From Lagopus muta (taxonomy: Eukaryota > Chordata > Aves > Galliformes > Phasianidae): a DNA stretch of 64,000 bases. This document shows, piece by piece, positions 9,861-22,888 of the stretch. The stretch lies in assembly GCF_023343835.1 (NCBI RefSeq), contig NC_064437.1, positions 49,116,972 to 49,180,971 on the forward strand, in the 5' to 3' direction. Numbering within the stretch: the first letter of the stretch is position 1; each line of letters opens with the position of its first letter. The position numbers were made by a program, and so were the translations under genes. The notes beneath the pieces are model-generated. The model ran no database searches, was not told the origin of the DNA, and saw only the letters and a list, made by a program, of their open reading frames with translations.

Positions 9861-11735
9861 TTCTCACTCAGTAATTCCAATATCAAGCCGGTGTCTTGGA
9901 GAGAAGGTAGCACAGATGGCTTAGCAAGACATCACATTTTGATTTAAATACAATGAACAGTAGAAAATCCACAACTTGACTTGGTAAGGTGTCTAAAGGG
10001 TAATTCCTTTTGCAATGAAAACCACATTTCAAATAGCCTGAAACATACTTTGAAAAAAAAAAAACCAACCATATACATGTACTTAAATAAGGGCCTGGCC
10101 TTTAAAAACAGCGAAGGAAAAACTCTAATGGGATTTTAAAATAAGCCTAAAATGCATATTTGTAAAATCCTGACTGAATTTCGGGGGAACAAATTTTCCC
10201 GTACCTCTTCAGACATCTGCATTTTCCAGCTGAAACATCGCTGAGCTGTTAATTGTGCCATGGGTGTTCCTAGAAATGCTGCCACTTTGACCGAGCTGAT
10301 CAGCTGGGTATGCTCATCCTGCCCAAGGCTGCTTTTAGAAGAAAAAAATCCCAAGACAATGCTATAGGGATTAGTTAGGCAGGTATAGAATTTCCTACTG
10401 CCAAAAGGCAGCACTATTCTCAAAAAGAGAACAAACATACGGCAGCAGCAGATTTTAGTGTATATATGTTTATCTTCTCTAGTTTGCTTTCCTTTCTTGA
10501 TAAACTATCAGCTGTGGGTCTGAGCCAACATCCTACGAGGTTTCTGCACTAATGGTGAAAATGCTATACAGAGGCACAAGCACATTTTTAAAACAGAACG
10601 TTAACACTGTAGAGTTGTGGTGAAAATGGATAATAAGTGATTTAAGGCCTACATTACTTCTCAGGAGGGTACAGAATTGCTGGCAGCACTGGCAGAAATG
10701 GGAATTCCATCCACAGTCATAAAGCATCTGTGTGTCTTTGTACCAGAAAGTTGAGTGGCAAGTATCTCTCTCAGAGCCATGCCAGTGTAATAAAGTCAAT
10801 ATATCAACTTAAGCCCTTTGAAAATAATTGTGTAGTTGGCAAGCAGCAGTACTTCTTATATTGCAAAGAAATAAAATATTTTTATTCTCCCTGCTCTCCC
10901 TGATATGGTACATTTAACAAATTAAATGCAGAAATCTACTCCTAGTTGATTGTTAGGTTGGAAAAGTCAAATGGGAACAAATTCCAGAAGTCAAGGTTTC
11001 TCCCACTACTCTAAGGTAGATTGTTCATCTTTTACATATATTTCTTCGTGTGTATGTTACCAACAAACATCACTGGTCTAAGGCTCATGTATAATGAAAG
11101 TTCTTAAGAATACCCAATTTTTAGGAACACTCCATGTTTTTTCTTATCTGGGCAGCATGTTTGTCCAAAGGAAGATGACAAGTGACATCCTACCCAAACA
11201 AGCTCTGTAGAAGAATGTTCCTGAGCTTGCGGCTGGATCACTGGTTCACATTTTATCTTCACTATCTATCTTTTATAGCTCTCAGCACTTTTTGAAAAAG
11301 CAAACCCATATATATTAGTTTTAAGTACGTGCTGAGTCCATGTTTAAGCTGTCAGATGGTATCAGGAAGAGAAGCATGTAGATGTAAACTGCTCTGTAGT
11401 CTTTCACCTCTTCAATAGACCCAAAAGAGACCGTGCCTGCTTTGACACTAGAGGGAGTCATGGCCTAAAAGAAATCAGCAAGACTCCTGAAATAGCACAA
11501 TTTACAACGATTTATGTGTCTTGGAAGGGAACAAAACACTGATTTCTTTTTAAAGCCTCTGTTTTTATTGGAATACATTATGGGAGGCCTCATTTGTTGC
11601 CCAGAATGCTCTTGACCGGAGTGAAATTCAACCTTCATGATGAGGCGGGCAGATTCGGCTTGCACTGCTCTGCTTTGTCTTAGCAGGGCTCTCCTGGGAG
11701 AGCTGCATGCAGAGAGCCTGAAAGTAGCTGGGCCT

Positions 11736-11745
11736 CTATAAATAG
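11736..11745 (-). promoter_or_regulatory. MEF2/TATA-like motif
   Basis: CTATAAATAG fits the MEF2 consensus YTAWWWWTAR and also resembles a TATA box. It lies in a somewhat GC-richer segment (about 11600-11830). A single motif is weak evidence and no start site or gene is attached to it. Confidence 0.25.
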
Positions 11746-13426
11746 ATCCTTGCTGAATTCCTGCGTAAAGGCTGCTCCAAAGGATAGAGGGTTTGTGTTG
11801 TTTCACTTCACTTGACACTGACGCACTCATACAGGTTTACCTGGCTGCCTTTGGTTTGCACTCAAAGCAGAGACCATGAGGATAAAATGTCAGTGCCTCA
11901 CTCTGCATTTACTTCTGCATAATTGCAAACCTATAAGCAAAATCACAGTGACTGACTTAATGAAGGTGGGTAGGTGGGAAACATTGTGGTCCCTCAGGGG
12001 GTTTCCTTCTAACCTCCAATCCCTTTACCTTCACTAGTTACAGCATGGATCCTGTGCTGTACAAAGAGTAGTTAATGCACAGCTCCCTGACTCATAGTGG
12101 GACTGTTTCTATACCTGCAAACTGCATTTTGCAAGTTCCATGAAAGGACTGCAAAAATTTGAATACTTTTCTGAGAACTCCATAGCAGTGGAATTTAATG
12201 TAGGTGGCTATAATGCATGTATTTTTTTGAGCATAGAGTTGAAAGATACATTTCTAAAGTAACAGACCAGCTAGCTAAGAATCCCGCAAGTTAATTACAC
12301 TAAAGTGGGGAGGGATTACGGTTGTGATTGTATATTTTTGCCCCAGCTCCTTATTCTCAGGAATAAAGGTAGCACATGGAGAAGGGAAGCAGTGTCATAA
12401 GAAGATCCCAGGAGCTAATCTGTCCATACCGTGCTGTTCAGTGGAGATGCTTCTTACTTCTCCTGCACTCACATGCCCTTTGCCTCAGCTGAAGAACACA
12501 GCCACACATTGCAGAGAAAGGAGAAAGGAAGTGCTGCAAAATTATCTTTTTCATGCATGTAGCAGAGGTGAAACACTGCTGAGGAATCAAGAGAGGCAGA
12601 GATGAGGGGAGCAGCTGAGAATAGAAATAGATGTATGAAGGAAAAGTAGGGCAGGAGGCAGAGAGGAAAGAACAGATTAGAAGACTGGGAGAAGGGCTAT
12701 TGCAAGATCTGGGGAGCAGAATTTTTTGCTGAGCAAGGTGATGCAGGGGTACAGAGGTGGCTCTTTTCATTAGATTCAAATCTTTGAATTTTAGTGTGCG
12801 ATAACATACAGGCTGATGGCCCCAGGTGCTCTCAGATCACTATGATGAAGGTTTTAAGAGACAGAAGGTCTGCTGTCAGAAGGTGCAAGTTACAGACACT
12901 TCAAATGGATGGCAAGAATTTAAAATAATAATAAAATGTGTAAGTTACAGCTATCATGGCCCTGTTTAGAGTCATTTGTGCTGTTGTCTGAATTTATTCT
13001 TTAACAAGTTCCAGGCAGTACTTTTTGTCCTTTTGGCAGCACTTAAAATGTCCTGAGTCTCTGCTGAAGTGAGACTTTATCCCCTGTTCCTAATGTATCG
13101 TGCTGTGCCAGCTCAGCCATATGCTGCTTCTAAGAAAGGAACTTGCACAGTGTCTGCCTGCAGTTTCATTCTGCTGTATCCCCTGGACACCTCATCATTT
13201 GTGATTCTCACCTAAGGCCTTAAGATACGTTTTGTTAGAGAGCTACAAGAAAATTGCATTGGGAAAGCTGCTGATGTGGTTCCTTTTGCCTTGCGAACAT
13301 AATCCTGCAGATCTGTATTTATTATAGCAGATCTCTGTTTAGACCAAGGAAGATTTCTCAAGGTGCTGTTTAAGACTTCCTGGTTTGTGCTGCAAATTGT
13401 TAATCAGTCCATGACAGCATAAATAA

Positions 13427-13442
13427 AATTAAAGCTTTAATT
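13427..13442. repeat. 16-bp perfect AT palindrome
   Basis: AATTAAAGCTTTAATT is its own reverse complement and presents two TTTAATT half-sites of homeodomain type. TAATCAGT and AATAATTAAAA occur nearby. Confidence 0.6.
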
Positions 13443-14689
13443 AAAACTAATGAATGAGTGAATGGAGAATACACTGCGTGTTCCACTTGCAAAGCCCTGA
13501 CGCTGTGAATAATTAAAATGTCATGAAGAAGATGTCTTAGCAAAAATATTGGAACTGCAAAAACAGAGGCCCCTCAACTTGGGTAGTTTGGGAGGGTTTT
13601 GTTTTTTAAATTGGTTGAAATCAATTTATGTAAGTTAGGGAAAGATGCTGAAGTATATACAATGCTGATTTTCATTAGGAAGAAGTCAGAGTTGGAAGCT
13701 TGATGCCAAACAAATCCTGCTGCATTTTGGATCACTTTCCATGTCTCTGAAGATCCAAAAGTTTTCATACCATTTTTATTCTAAGCCAATATCAGCAAGA
13801 GGATTCGTTTCTTCTTTTGACTCATCTGTGACTGTATTTTTTACAAAGTTATTACAAATTATTATATTGTTATTACTTGTTAATGTTCTATCTAATAATA
13901 AACCTGAACCACAGCCTGAACTTGATTTGTCTTTGGCTCAGATTTAATGTATGTGACATGGTCAAATAACAGGCCAAGAAAATAATTTCAGCTGGACTGT
14001 TTTATATTGATCCGAGGTCCTGAATTTGGAATTAGAAACTTGAGGCCAAAAGGCTCATCAAACTATTGTGAAGCTCAAGACTGCAGTTTAGGCCCAGAGT
14101 ATCAGTTGTAGGAAGAATAGGGAAGCATTTTCCATCTTGCTGCATTACAGTGGCTTGTTAATGTTTTTGCTTGTGGTAGAACATATTTGATACTACCTCT
14201 ATGTGATCTGATCTAAGGCTGGCATTCTGGATTTTTCCCTGGATCTCCTAACACCATAACATCTGAGGCAAAGATGAAATAGGATCTGGCTAGTTGTCCT
14301 TGCTACTGACATCACTGATGAAATAATGCCCCTGCGTTCTGTCTTCTGTGACATAATGACCCAACGTGAGCCTCAGTGAGGGACCTTGGTCTAGAGGTTT
14401 AACTGCATGTGCTGGGAGGTTTAAAAGGTACCATACCTCCATCAAGTGCCTCTGGAGGTAGGTAGACAGTATTAGATGCAAGTTGGAGTGGGGTGAAAAA
14501 GGTGAAGATTGTCTATGAGGTAAGTGGCTATTCTGTTGTATAATCCTAGCTCTATATTGTGTAATTCCCTAAGAAGACTGAGCAAATAAATTTATTTTAA
14601 GAATTTCCACCAATTTAGTTTGGTAGAGTTGGAATAGAAGAACAGCACAACCCCGAAATGGCACCATGCAGTCTTCAGTGTCGAGCCTG

Positions 14690-14800
14690 GGTATACAGAG
14701 ACTCACTGCTAATGAGAGTCAATTCTTGGCTGGCTGTTTAGTGGAAGATCAGACTAGATGATGATAATGGGCCCTCAAGGCCTTAAACATTTATAAAGAA
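14690..14800 (+). mobile_element. Ancient CR1-type 3' end, copy 2
   Basis: GATCAGACTAGATGATGATA, then ATGGGCCCTCAAGGCCTTAAA, is the plus-sense form of the same old 3' end seen reversed at 9783 and 51100. The upstream boundary is diffuse. Confidence 0.7.
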
Positions 14801-17352
14801 ATGAGTAGAGTTTGCCAGGAACTCAAGTGATTTCTTAATGTTACATTAAATAACTTTTAAAAGTATGGCATAACCCTAACATATTTGCTGTCAGCTTATG
14901 CTTTGGTATTACGAATCTGATGGAAAAAAGGTATCTCAAAAATGCTCCTTCTCAGAAGACAGGACTTATCAAGTACATGGAGTTTTTACACCTAGGATTT
15001 TCTCTTCCCATATATATTTTGGCTTTTTTGTTGTTGTTCATAAATTCTAATATTTTTGAAATAAAGCATAGAGAATCTACCTAAGAAAAAACATAATTTT
15101 CCTTACACTTCATTTTTTGATGTGTTTGAGTTGGAAGGATTTATGATGAAGAAAATTTCAGTGTGCTATAAATCCTGGATATCTATACATTCTCAAAGCA
15201 GACTGGACTTTCTGGCTCACCCTATAGAATTAGGGGCCTTGGTTTCCCAGAAAAAAAAAAAACCAACAACAAAAAACAACAAAAGACAACCAAGCAACAA
15301 TTGGATTTAATTACGCATGGTCAGTTCCTCACATAAGTTATGCTGATTTATATGCATTCCTAGACTGTAGTGGCTACATTAATAAGTAACCACAAATTAA
15401 AAATAATCTCAAGTGCAATTGAGAAAATATCTTCCCATTTGTTACTTTATGATTCCATTTCAATTAAATGGTTCAGTACTCATTTGCAATCAAGCAGGTC
15501 CTGTGTGCTACTCCTGCTGACATCACTGTAAATCTGGGTTGAGATTGTTATGAAGTCAATGTCATTACTCCAGATTTATGCAGATACAGTCAAAAGCAAA
15601 AAAGAGTCCAATGACTTAAGTATCCCCTTATCTTCAAAGAGCATCAGTTACATCTGTAATGAAATATCTCAGGGCAGCCTAGATTAAGCCCAGTTATTTG
15701 GCTTCAGTGAGGCTCTTTGTGTGAATGAATCTTTTTAGATTCAATCCTGGGTGGTTAAAATCCATAAGCAACCTTCCATAGATTTCACTGGAGCAGATCC
15801 AGGTTCTATAGAGCCTCTGCTGAGGAGTTTTTCATTATGGCAGTTAAGATTACAAAAATTTATTGGGCTTTTTCAAGCATGGATTAATCAGTTACCTCTT
15901 CAGTTTATTTTCTTAGTTGCTTGTAATCAACTCCTAGAACTGTAGATCTAGATTCCTTACTGAAGAGACCTGTGTTTTCAACTTAGATGTACTTTAATTC
16001 CTGATACAATATTATATATCTGGGAGGTAGGAACTTTGATTTGTATTTTGACATTTGCTTAGGTATAGCAAAGTAGAGCAACACCTTTGATTAGGTATAT
16101 ACAAAAGGTATTACTGTTCCTTCTGTGCATATTGAACTGAACTATTAAGCCCTGTAATAAAATATAAGTCCATATTCAGTCCATTCAGGACTGTGGCACA
16201 ACTCTTTCACATTCCTGCATCTTGTTGCTTCCAAGTTACTCCCAGGAATGTTCAAGTAAATTCTCCTGGAAGAGCCCCCAAGATGAGCAGCCTGATCTGT
16301 TAGATTGCACATCCTCCGAGCTCCTGCAGCTAGAGGAATCTTGTGATATTTCAGCATATCCAAAGTCAACCATGTAGCGAGAAGGGAATTTTTCCTTTTA
16401 TTGAATAGGAGTGACCTTGGTTCTCTGGTATGGAAGCTTGGTGTCTTTCAAATGTTTTGAATAAAGATACATTGTTTTACAGTCCTTTTCCCTGTAGAGT
16501 ATCTTGGGACAGCATTCATTTATAACCAGAAATGTTATGATAAAATTAAACAAAACCCATCAAATTTTAGACTAAATATCAAAGAACTTTATGGCACATA
16601 AATTCATTAGTTTAGTCAGCCTAAAGAAACATCAGAAGCCCTGTCGCATGGGTCGCATACAACTATAATATTCCTAAATCCTGGAGAATACTGCATAAGG
16701 AGCAATGTTAGACTTTTGTGTCCAGATGATAAAGCAAAAAAAAGAACAAATATTATCTTTAAATACAATATATTTGCCAAATCTGTTTTTTTATCCCATG
16801 TTTTGTAGAATTTGAATAAATCCTGATACTTTTTTTTACTCCAGAACAATTGTGTGGTGGGGAATACCAGACCCTGTGCAGTGTGCCAGTACTTCAAGCC
16901 TGGCTCCTGTGCTGGGGTTAGTGTTGGGTGACTAGATACAGGGCTGTTCTGGTACCTAAAGACTTCGTCTGCTGAAGGAAGGGAAGCAGTAGGGACTCAT
17001 AATGCAGAAGGGTGCTCTTATATTCACTGGTCACTCAGCCCAGCATTATCTAGCACTGATGGAGAAGTATACTTGATTGGATGTTGCCTTGCGCTGCAGA
17101 TGAGCTAATGCTCTTCTCTCACCTCTGTGTAGTGCATATCCTGTGGCTCTTGGGAATGGGAATTGCTGTATATATTGGCATGCAACTTGCAGATATAGGA
17201 GGCTGGATCTTCCCTGTTCTGTATTACAGGACATGCTTATAAAGACTGGACATCTGATGGACCTTCCTGTGAGATGAGTGAGCACGCTTGAGAAACAGAG
17301 ATGTTACACAGCATCTAATGCACTCATGCCTGTATTCAACTAAGGGACCCTT
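14801..17352. other. Intergenic, no gene recognised
   Basis: This is AT-rich unique DNA. Apart from the A-rich tract at 15251-15300 I see nothing definable. Confidence 0.6.
15251..15300 (+). repeat. A-rich/AAC low-complexity tract
   Basis: A 12-base A run is followed by CAACAAC-type sequence for about 40 bp. It could be the tail of an old retroposon, but no body is recognisable next to it. Confidence 0.75.
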
Positions 17353-17590
17353 CTCATAGCATAGAATAGCCAAGGCTGGAAGGGACTTCTGAAAGTTATC
17401 TGCACTTAAAGCAGATGATTATATCAGGGCTGTGTCCAGTCAAACACTGAATATCCCCAGGAACAGAGACTCCTGAACATCTTGTAGAGCCCTGCCACAG
17501 TGTTTGACTCTACTGAACATAATTTTTTTCACCTGCTATGTAATTGGAATTGCCCCTGTTGCATCTTTTGTACTGTTGCTCATAATATTC
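17353..17590 (-). mobile_element. CR1 LINE 3' fragment
   Basis: This is a reverse-orientation CR1. ATAGAATAGCCAAGGCTGGA and AGGGACTTCTG mark the 3' end, and CCCAGGAACAGAGACTCCTG corresponds to the usual CCAGGGACGGAGACTCC. It is diverged and fades near 17590. Confidence 0.8.
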
Positions 17591-19053
17591 ATATGATTTT
17601 AGACTGCTTATGCCAGTAGGCCATGGTATCATGCAAATGTGAATGAAGTCCAATAAATAGGGTGGGATCAACACCTAATTCTACAAAGAAATCTTCTTAA
17701 GAATAAGAGAAAAAAAGCTTGTGTTAAAATAGAGCCTTCCAGCATACACCTCTAATTTTACATTACAGAGTTGTCAGTATATTTCAGTCAGTCAGTACAA
17801 TTTACACTCTATCAAAAATACAAGCCTCAGCAAGTACAGAAAGTGAAAGCAGTTTTGGGATGATCTGTGCTAGAGCAATTCCCTCCACAATAGGTCTAAG
17901 CTAACCCAAACTGATGCATGTTACACAAATGATTATAAATAGAAGCCAAAATTTTGTCAGACCAATAGTGCAAACTTAACATATTGGCCCCTTGGTGTCA
18001 TTTGAAGAAAATTAATGCAGAGGGCCAAAGAGACAGAGTCTGCAATATGTAATGCTCCAGAGACATAGATGAGATTTTGTTCCTAGTGCAGCAGAAATAA
18101 ATGCTCTTGGCAAGTCATAAGGGAGAAATAAGACATGTGCGTAAGTAAGATTAATCAGTAAAGCCAGTGTCTATCTCATGACTTATATCTGACATCAAAA
18201 ACACCAAGATTGTCAAATGCCAATTTTGTGCTACTATGGGAAAGGAGAAAAAACCAAAGAATTTCCCGTGCAAATTGTGCTGTAGATTTGGAGAACGTGT
18301 GAGCACTAGTAAGAATGGAGGCAGGGTACAAAGTGAGGGCTTTATTCTGTCAGTAGAAAAGTGTGGAATGATGGCCTGAGAAAAATCAGTAACAATGCTC
18401 CCATGGCTCTTAGTGGAGTCAGGTTTGTACTCATGAAGTTACAGTGGAAGGACTTAATTTCTCAATCTCCAGTCAGGTAAACTCTTAGAGAACTAAATGG
18501 AAAGGTAAGGTGGACAAATAGCCTGAATGTCTGTGCTGAAAGTGCTAGATCTGTCAAAGCAGTGAGCAGTGATGGCTTACTGTACACTTCTTTGCCTCCC
18601 TTTGCAGAAAATCACTGTGCCAGCTACTTGCCCATTCCACAAAGGCAGAGAGGCATGGAGTGATAGATGCTGGGTTTTTGTGACATCAGCTCTAGATCTC
18701 TTGATATAGTTGGAAGTTTGTGATACATTGGGCACAGCTTTGCTTTGCATCAAAGATGGCTCTCTGCAGAGTCCAGGAGAAGGAACATCAGCAGAACCAG
18801 AAGCTGTTGTTTCAGGATGTGGGGGCAGAAATATCTAACCTTAGTTTTGTAAGGAAACGTGTGTTAGAGCAGGGCAGATACACAGAACCTTTACCTCTTA
18901 GTTGATGGAAGGGCAGTATCTTCTCTCACTTTGGAGAATCACATTTTGAACTTCTGCTCAGGACAGGTAGCATACTGATGCTCCAAATGGTTCCAAATCT
19001 TAAAGGCACAATCTAGCTCTTTTCATTTTGTGGTAATGGTTCTAGAATCCTGC
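17591..19053. other. Intergenic, no recognised feature
   Basis: This is unique non-coding DNA. I see no exon, repeat family or structured RNA. Confidence 0.55.
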
Positions 19054-19382
19054 TGTAACAACCAGAAATATAAACATGATGAAATAGTGATACAGGAGGT
19101 ACAATGACAAAGGGGCAATAGAGAGATATTATAAGGGAAGAAAAAAAGGACTGCTTACCAAACTCTGAAAATCCAGGCTAGTAAGGGAAACTCCACAAGG
19201 AAGAGATCTCCAGAAAAAGTTACCCCAGTGGCAGTAAGCCCTTAAATGGGGTCTAGGAGGGAGTGCAGCCAGGCTTCTGATCACACAACAGAACTGCCTC
19301 CACCTGTGCTCACAGGCTGACTCAGTTCTTTCCTCAGGTGCTCAATCAGTGATTCAGGCTACGACTCAACAGTTACCATACA
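19054..19382 (-). mobile_element. LTR-like element, copy B
   Basis: This is the same family as the solo LTR at 35499-35865, in the same orientation. Shared landmarks on the plus strand are CTGCTTACC, the promoter-like CCCTTAAATGGG, CCACCTGTGCTC, GGCTGACTCAG, GTGCTCAATCAGTGATTCAG and the end CCATACA (TGTATGG when reversed). The other end is TGTAAC at 19054. Flanks CCTGC (19049-19053) and TCTGC (19383-19387) match at four of five bases, consistent with a worn 5-bp target duplication. No internal retroviral genes are present. Confidence 0.75.
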
Positions 19383-19820
19383 TCTGCCTAGAATCAGGTT
19401 CCCCCAGGACTAAAATGAGAGGCCTCCTGTACTGAAAGCAATTATGCCTGTCCAGCCTGAGCTAAACTGAGAGGGGATACAAAATGTGGACAAGTTAAGG
19501 ACAGAACTGGTTGACAAATACATTGCTAGATAAACAATGTAAAGATGAAATTAAAGGTGAGGTTGTGTATCAGTCACTTAAAGGTTAAAATCATACTGCA
19601 ATGAACTGTGCACTTGCAGGAAACTTTGAATACTGATTATATTGTCAAAACAACCTGTCATGTTAAGAACATGCAGTCAAAGCTTTTCTGCCTTCAGGTG
19701 ATGAGGATGAAAACTGTTAAAACAATAAATATAGATATTCAGAAACCACCATCCTCTAGTCTAGAGCTGCTAGATGTGAGAAGGTCCCACTGATATGGCT
19801 AATGCTCAGATCAATGCAGT

Positions 19821-19863
19821 GAATGGACGTATTCCCTCCCTGTGAGGAGGGAATGAATGGACG
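19821..19863. repeat. Perfect hairpin bracketed by 9-bp direct repeats
   Basis: GAATGGACG occurs at 19821-19829 and again at 19855-19863. Between the two copies lies T, then ATTCCCTCC, a CTGTGA loop and GGAGGGAAT, a perfect 9-bp stem. The arrangement resembles a tiny insertion with a 9-bp target duplication, or a templated repair product. Confidence 0.8.
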
Positions 19864-20823
19864 AGCCTAAGTGCTGATAAAAGTAACTGCTTCTGGAGTC
19901 CCAGCACAGCACAAGTGCCTTGGGACCAAGTACTTGCCCTGCATTAGCAAGTTCAGTGACTTGTGCCTCCCTGCTTTCTGGTCCAGCTTTGTGTTGTCTC
20001 ATATTTGAGACATCCTCTGCTCTGCAGCTGTCATAACACTTGCAAACCACCCACTCTTCACAGGAGCAATTACATGTAACCCAACCCCTTGCCGTATGTG
20101 CAAGCTGATCTTTCCCACTGCCCTAATTCAGGCTCTAAGATCTCTTTGTTTTTCAGTGCTGTCACCTCCCAAGCAATCGCAGTGGTCCAGCTTCATTATT
20201 TTCCAATCTGTGCACTGGAATCTAAGACCTCAGATCTGCCTGTCTTCTCTCAGGAGAACTCCACTTAAGCAGCTGAAACAGGGTGCTTTCTGCCCAACAT
20301 CCCCTCACCTGCCTCTTCGGGATTAACAGACAGGTTGATTTATGTTTCTTCTAATTGGATCAAGCTATTTGTCAGCCATAAATTTTGTTTCTGATTCATC
20401 TCCTACTACAGAAATGTGTAGTAGTAGAGTTGAGCTTATAGGCTGGAACTTATTTAAGCGCTTGTTTCAGTTTACTGCCAACCTTCTCTCCATGTCTGCA
20501 CTGCTGCACCTCTTTCTATACACTCTTTGAAAGAATACTATACATTCTTTGACCATGAAGATGAGCTGTGAGAGAAGAGGAGCCCAATCCTGGAATCCAG
20601 TTAGTTTTGTACTGTTCCACCCTACATTTTTAGATCAGGAAATTTGCTCTGCTGGGCAGATCTTTCCTGAGATGAGGCTGTAGCTGTTGCCATTGCCACT
20701 GTTCAGTTGACTTTCTGAGCTGCTGTGTGGTTTGAGCTGAAGCGTTTTACTTCAGATTTTTGTTGCTCTGAAGTTAAATGTTTGTATCCACTCAGAATTA
20801 AGCCATGATTTATCTCCCCACTT

Positions 20824-20848
20824 AAAATAAAATAAAATAAAAATAAAA
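20824..20848 (+). repeat. (AAAAT)n simple repeat
   Basis: About five AAAAT-type units, slightly imperfect. Confidence 0.85.
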
Positions 20849-22565
20849 GCCCTAATAGATTTTCTTTCTCTAAAATGTATGTATGAAACATTCAGTTTTG
20901 ACTGAAACAAAGCATGGATTGGCTTTTAAAATAACTCTTACGTTTTATTTATCCTACTTTATTCCGTACAACTTCTGCAAAAAGTCTCTGGAAAACTACT
21001 GGAGCTGGATGTGCTCCAAAGAGACATGCATGTGGTATGGAGCATCCCTCTGACTCACTGCCTTGGGAGTTACGAGCCCTGCTGGAAGTGTTCGACATCT
21101 GAACCTGGGCTGTTGCATTGAACTCAAGCTGCCTGCCGTGCCTTTTTGCTGCAGGGCTCTGCACCCCTGTTGTGTTTGTACCTCAGCCAGGTCCTTCTAA
21201 TCTTGTTGGAGCTGGAGGCTGAAGGAGTCCTTTTGTCCTATTTGACTTCTATGGAGCTATTGCAGGGAAAGTGCCAGTGCTGCTGAGTATGGCACCAGTT
21301 TGCCTGGGACAGCCTCCCTGGGTGCAAGACAGTATTAGTTTCATTTTAGTGCCTTTATGGCACATCTAATAAACTCAATTTGCAATTAGACAAAATGTAG
21401 TGAAAGACTAATTCGTATTTATTTCCTGTTTTCATGGCTAACAGTGTTAGCCTGCGTTAATAAAAGTGTTCCGGAGGGTATTGTGTTTCACAGTTAAAAG
21501 TAAGATTCATAGGCCAACGCTTGCAATCTAAAATTAGGCATCTAAATAGAGGTAGTCTTAAGACATGAACAGTTTGGAGTAGGAATTCTTAGAAACACAA
21601 GTCTGGGATCAAAAATAAACTTTCTGGAAAAGCAAGCCATCCTATGGAGCTTTCATAGAGTGTCACAAAAATATGGATAATGATATGTAACAGCTTGCAC
21701 TTCCCTGTTCTGTACTGAGACTAGTAGGAAAATGCTGTTGTGTGCATGGTGGAGAAGGACAGAGAGGGCTGATGAACTGGCTCAGTGCCATATGGAGATG
21801 GTGTCCAGGTGGCAGTTTGTCATTGCTATACTGGTCTGTGATGCTTGCTGGGATAGGCCCCTTGGTGCGTGCTCAGCAGCTGTCTAGTGCCAGAAAACAG
21901 CGGATTTGTTGTGCCACAAAGCCAATTAAAGCTTATATCATCAGCAGAACCTAAAAGTAACATAGAAATGAACCACTAGGACCACACCATTTGAACTGTT
22001 CTCCTCACAGGCCTTTGGGGTCAAATACATGGAAGCCAAAATCTCTTCCCTGAGTGCAAATGAGCTACTCTGTGCAAGCCTATAGGTGTGATGACCCTTC
22101 TGTCTGCTTGCTGCCTGCAGGGCTGCATCACATAGCAGTGCCAAACTGGGGAACTGCATGAGGCAGACCAGGGCTTCAGATGGCGGAGGTACCTTTAGCT
22201 CTGAGTTTTGCAAAGGAAAATGGCATTACAGCAACTTTTCAGGCCAATAGATGGTGCTCTCCACCTGATTTTCTGGCTTGAATTAGAAGTTTGGGAACAG
22301 TTGGAAATAAATGCTTTCATGTATTTGACTGCGGTAATTTTGTTTCTGAACTGGGTTGAACTACCCAATTACAGAACTCCAAACAGGCTTCAGAAGTTAT
22401 TCAGGGCAGACCTGGCCTGATAAATTAGGCAGACCTTTTTCCAATTGCAATTAAGATTTTATTCAAATGGCAGTTAAGCAGAAAACACCATCCCCCACAT
22501 ACAGCATACTGCTGGCAGCCTGACAACATGTAAAGCTTAAATGATAACCCAATGGCATAACACTA

Positions 22566-22635
22566 CCAAACAGGAACAGAGCACATTCTTAAATATAGTG
22601 CCAAATAAGAACAAAGCATGCTCTTAAACTTACTG
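22566..22635. repeat. Tandem duplication, 2 x 35 bp
   Basis: Two adjacent 35-bp units start CCAAA and share GAACA, AGCA and CTTAAA. They match at 26 of 35 positions, so the duplication is old. It may belong to a decayed element spanning about 22430-22680 that I cannot name. Confidence 0.6.
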
Positions 22636-22888
22636 AAGGCTTTAGATTATCAGATTGTGACTAACTCACACAACAGGTGGTAGGTAAATCAAAACAGAAA
22701 TAGTCCCTTCCTTGCACTTTGGACCTTGCATCTGAGATAGAGGTTTCCCCTCCTAAAGGGAGCTGTGGCTGAGGTGGGTCAGCTAGATGCAGACTTGCTA
22801 GATCAGCAAGCTGATCTGGTCTGTTCCACAGCCACCCAGCTGTCTGGCCTAAGGATGAATACAAAGAGTACTTTTTACAGTATGTGCC

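Larger units (their letters stand above)
9861..14689. other. Intergenic, no gene recognised
   Basis: This is non-coding DNA without a recognised repeat family. It contains a short A-run near 10052, a MEF2/TATA-like motif at 11736-11745, and a 16-bp AT palindrome at 13427-13442. The longest open stretch, a minus-strand frame at 11465-11830, shows no known domain and I do not call it. Confidence 0.6.

Noticed and set aside
11465-11830. 121-codon open stretch on the minus strand
   Set aside because: No known domain, no splice context and no repeats of protein type; length is within chance for the window.
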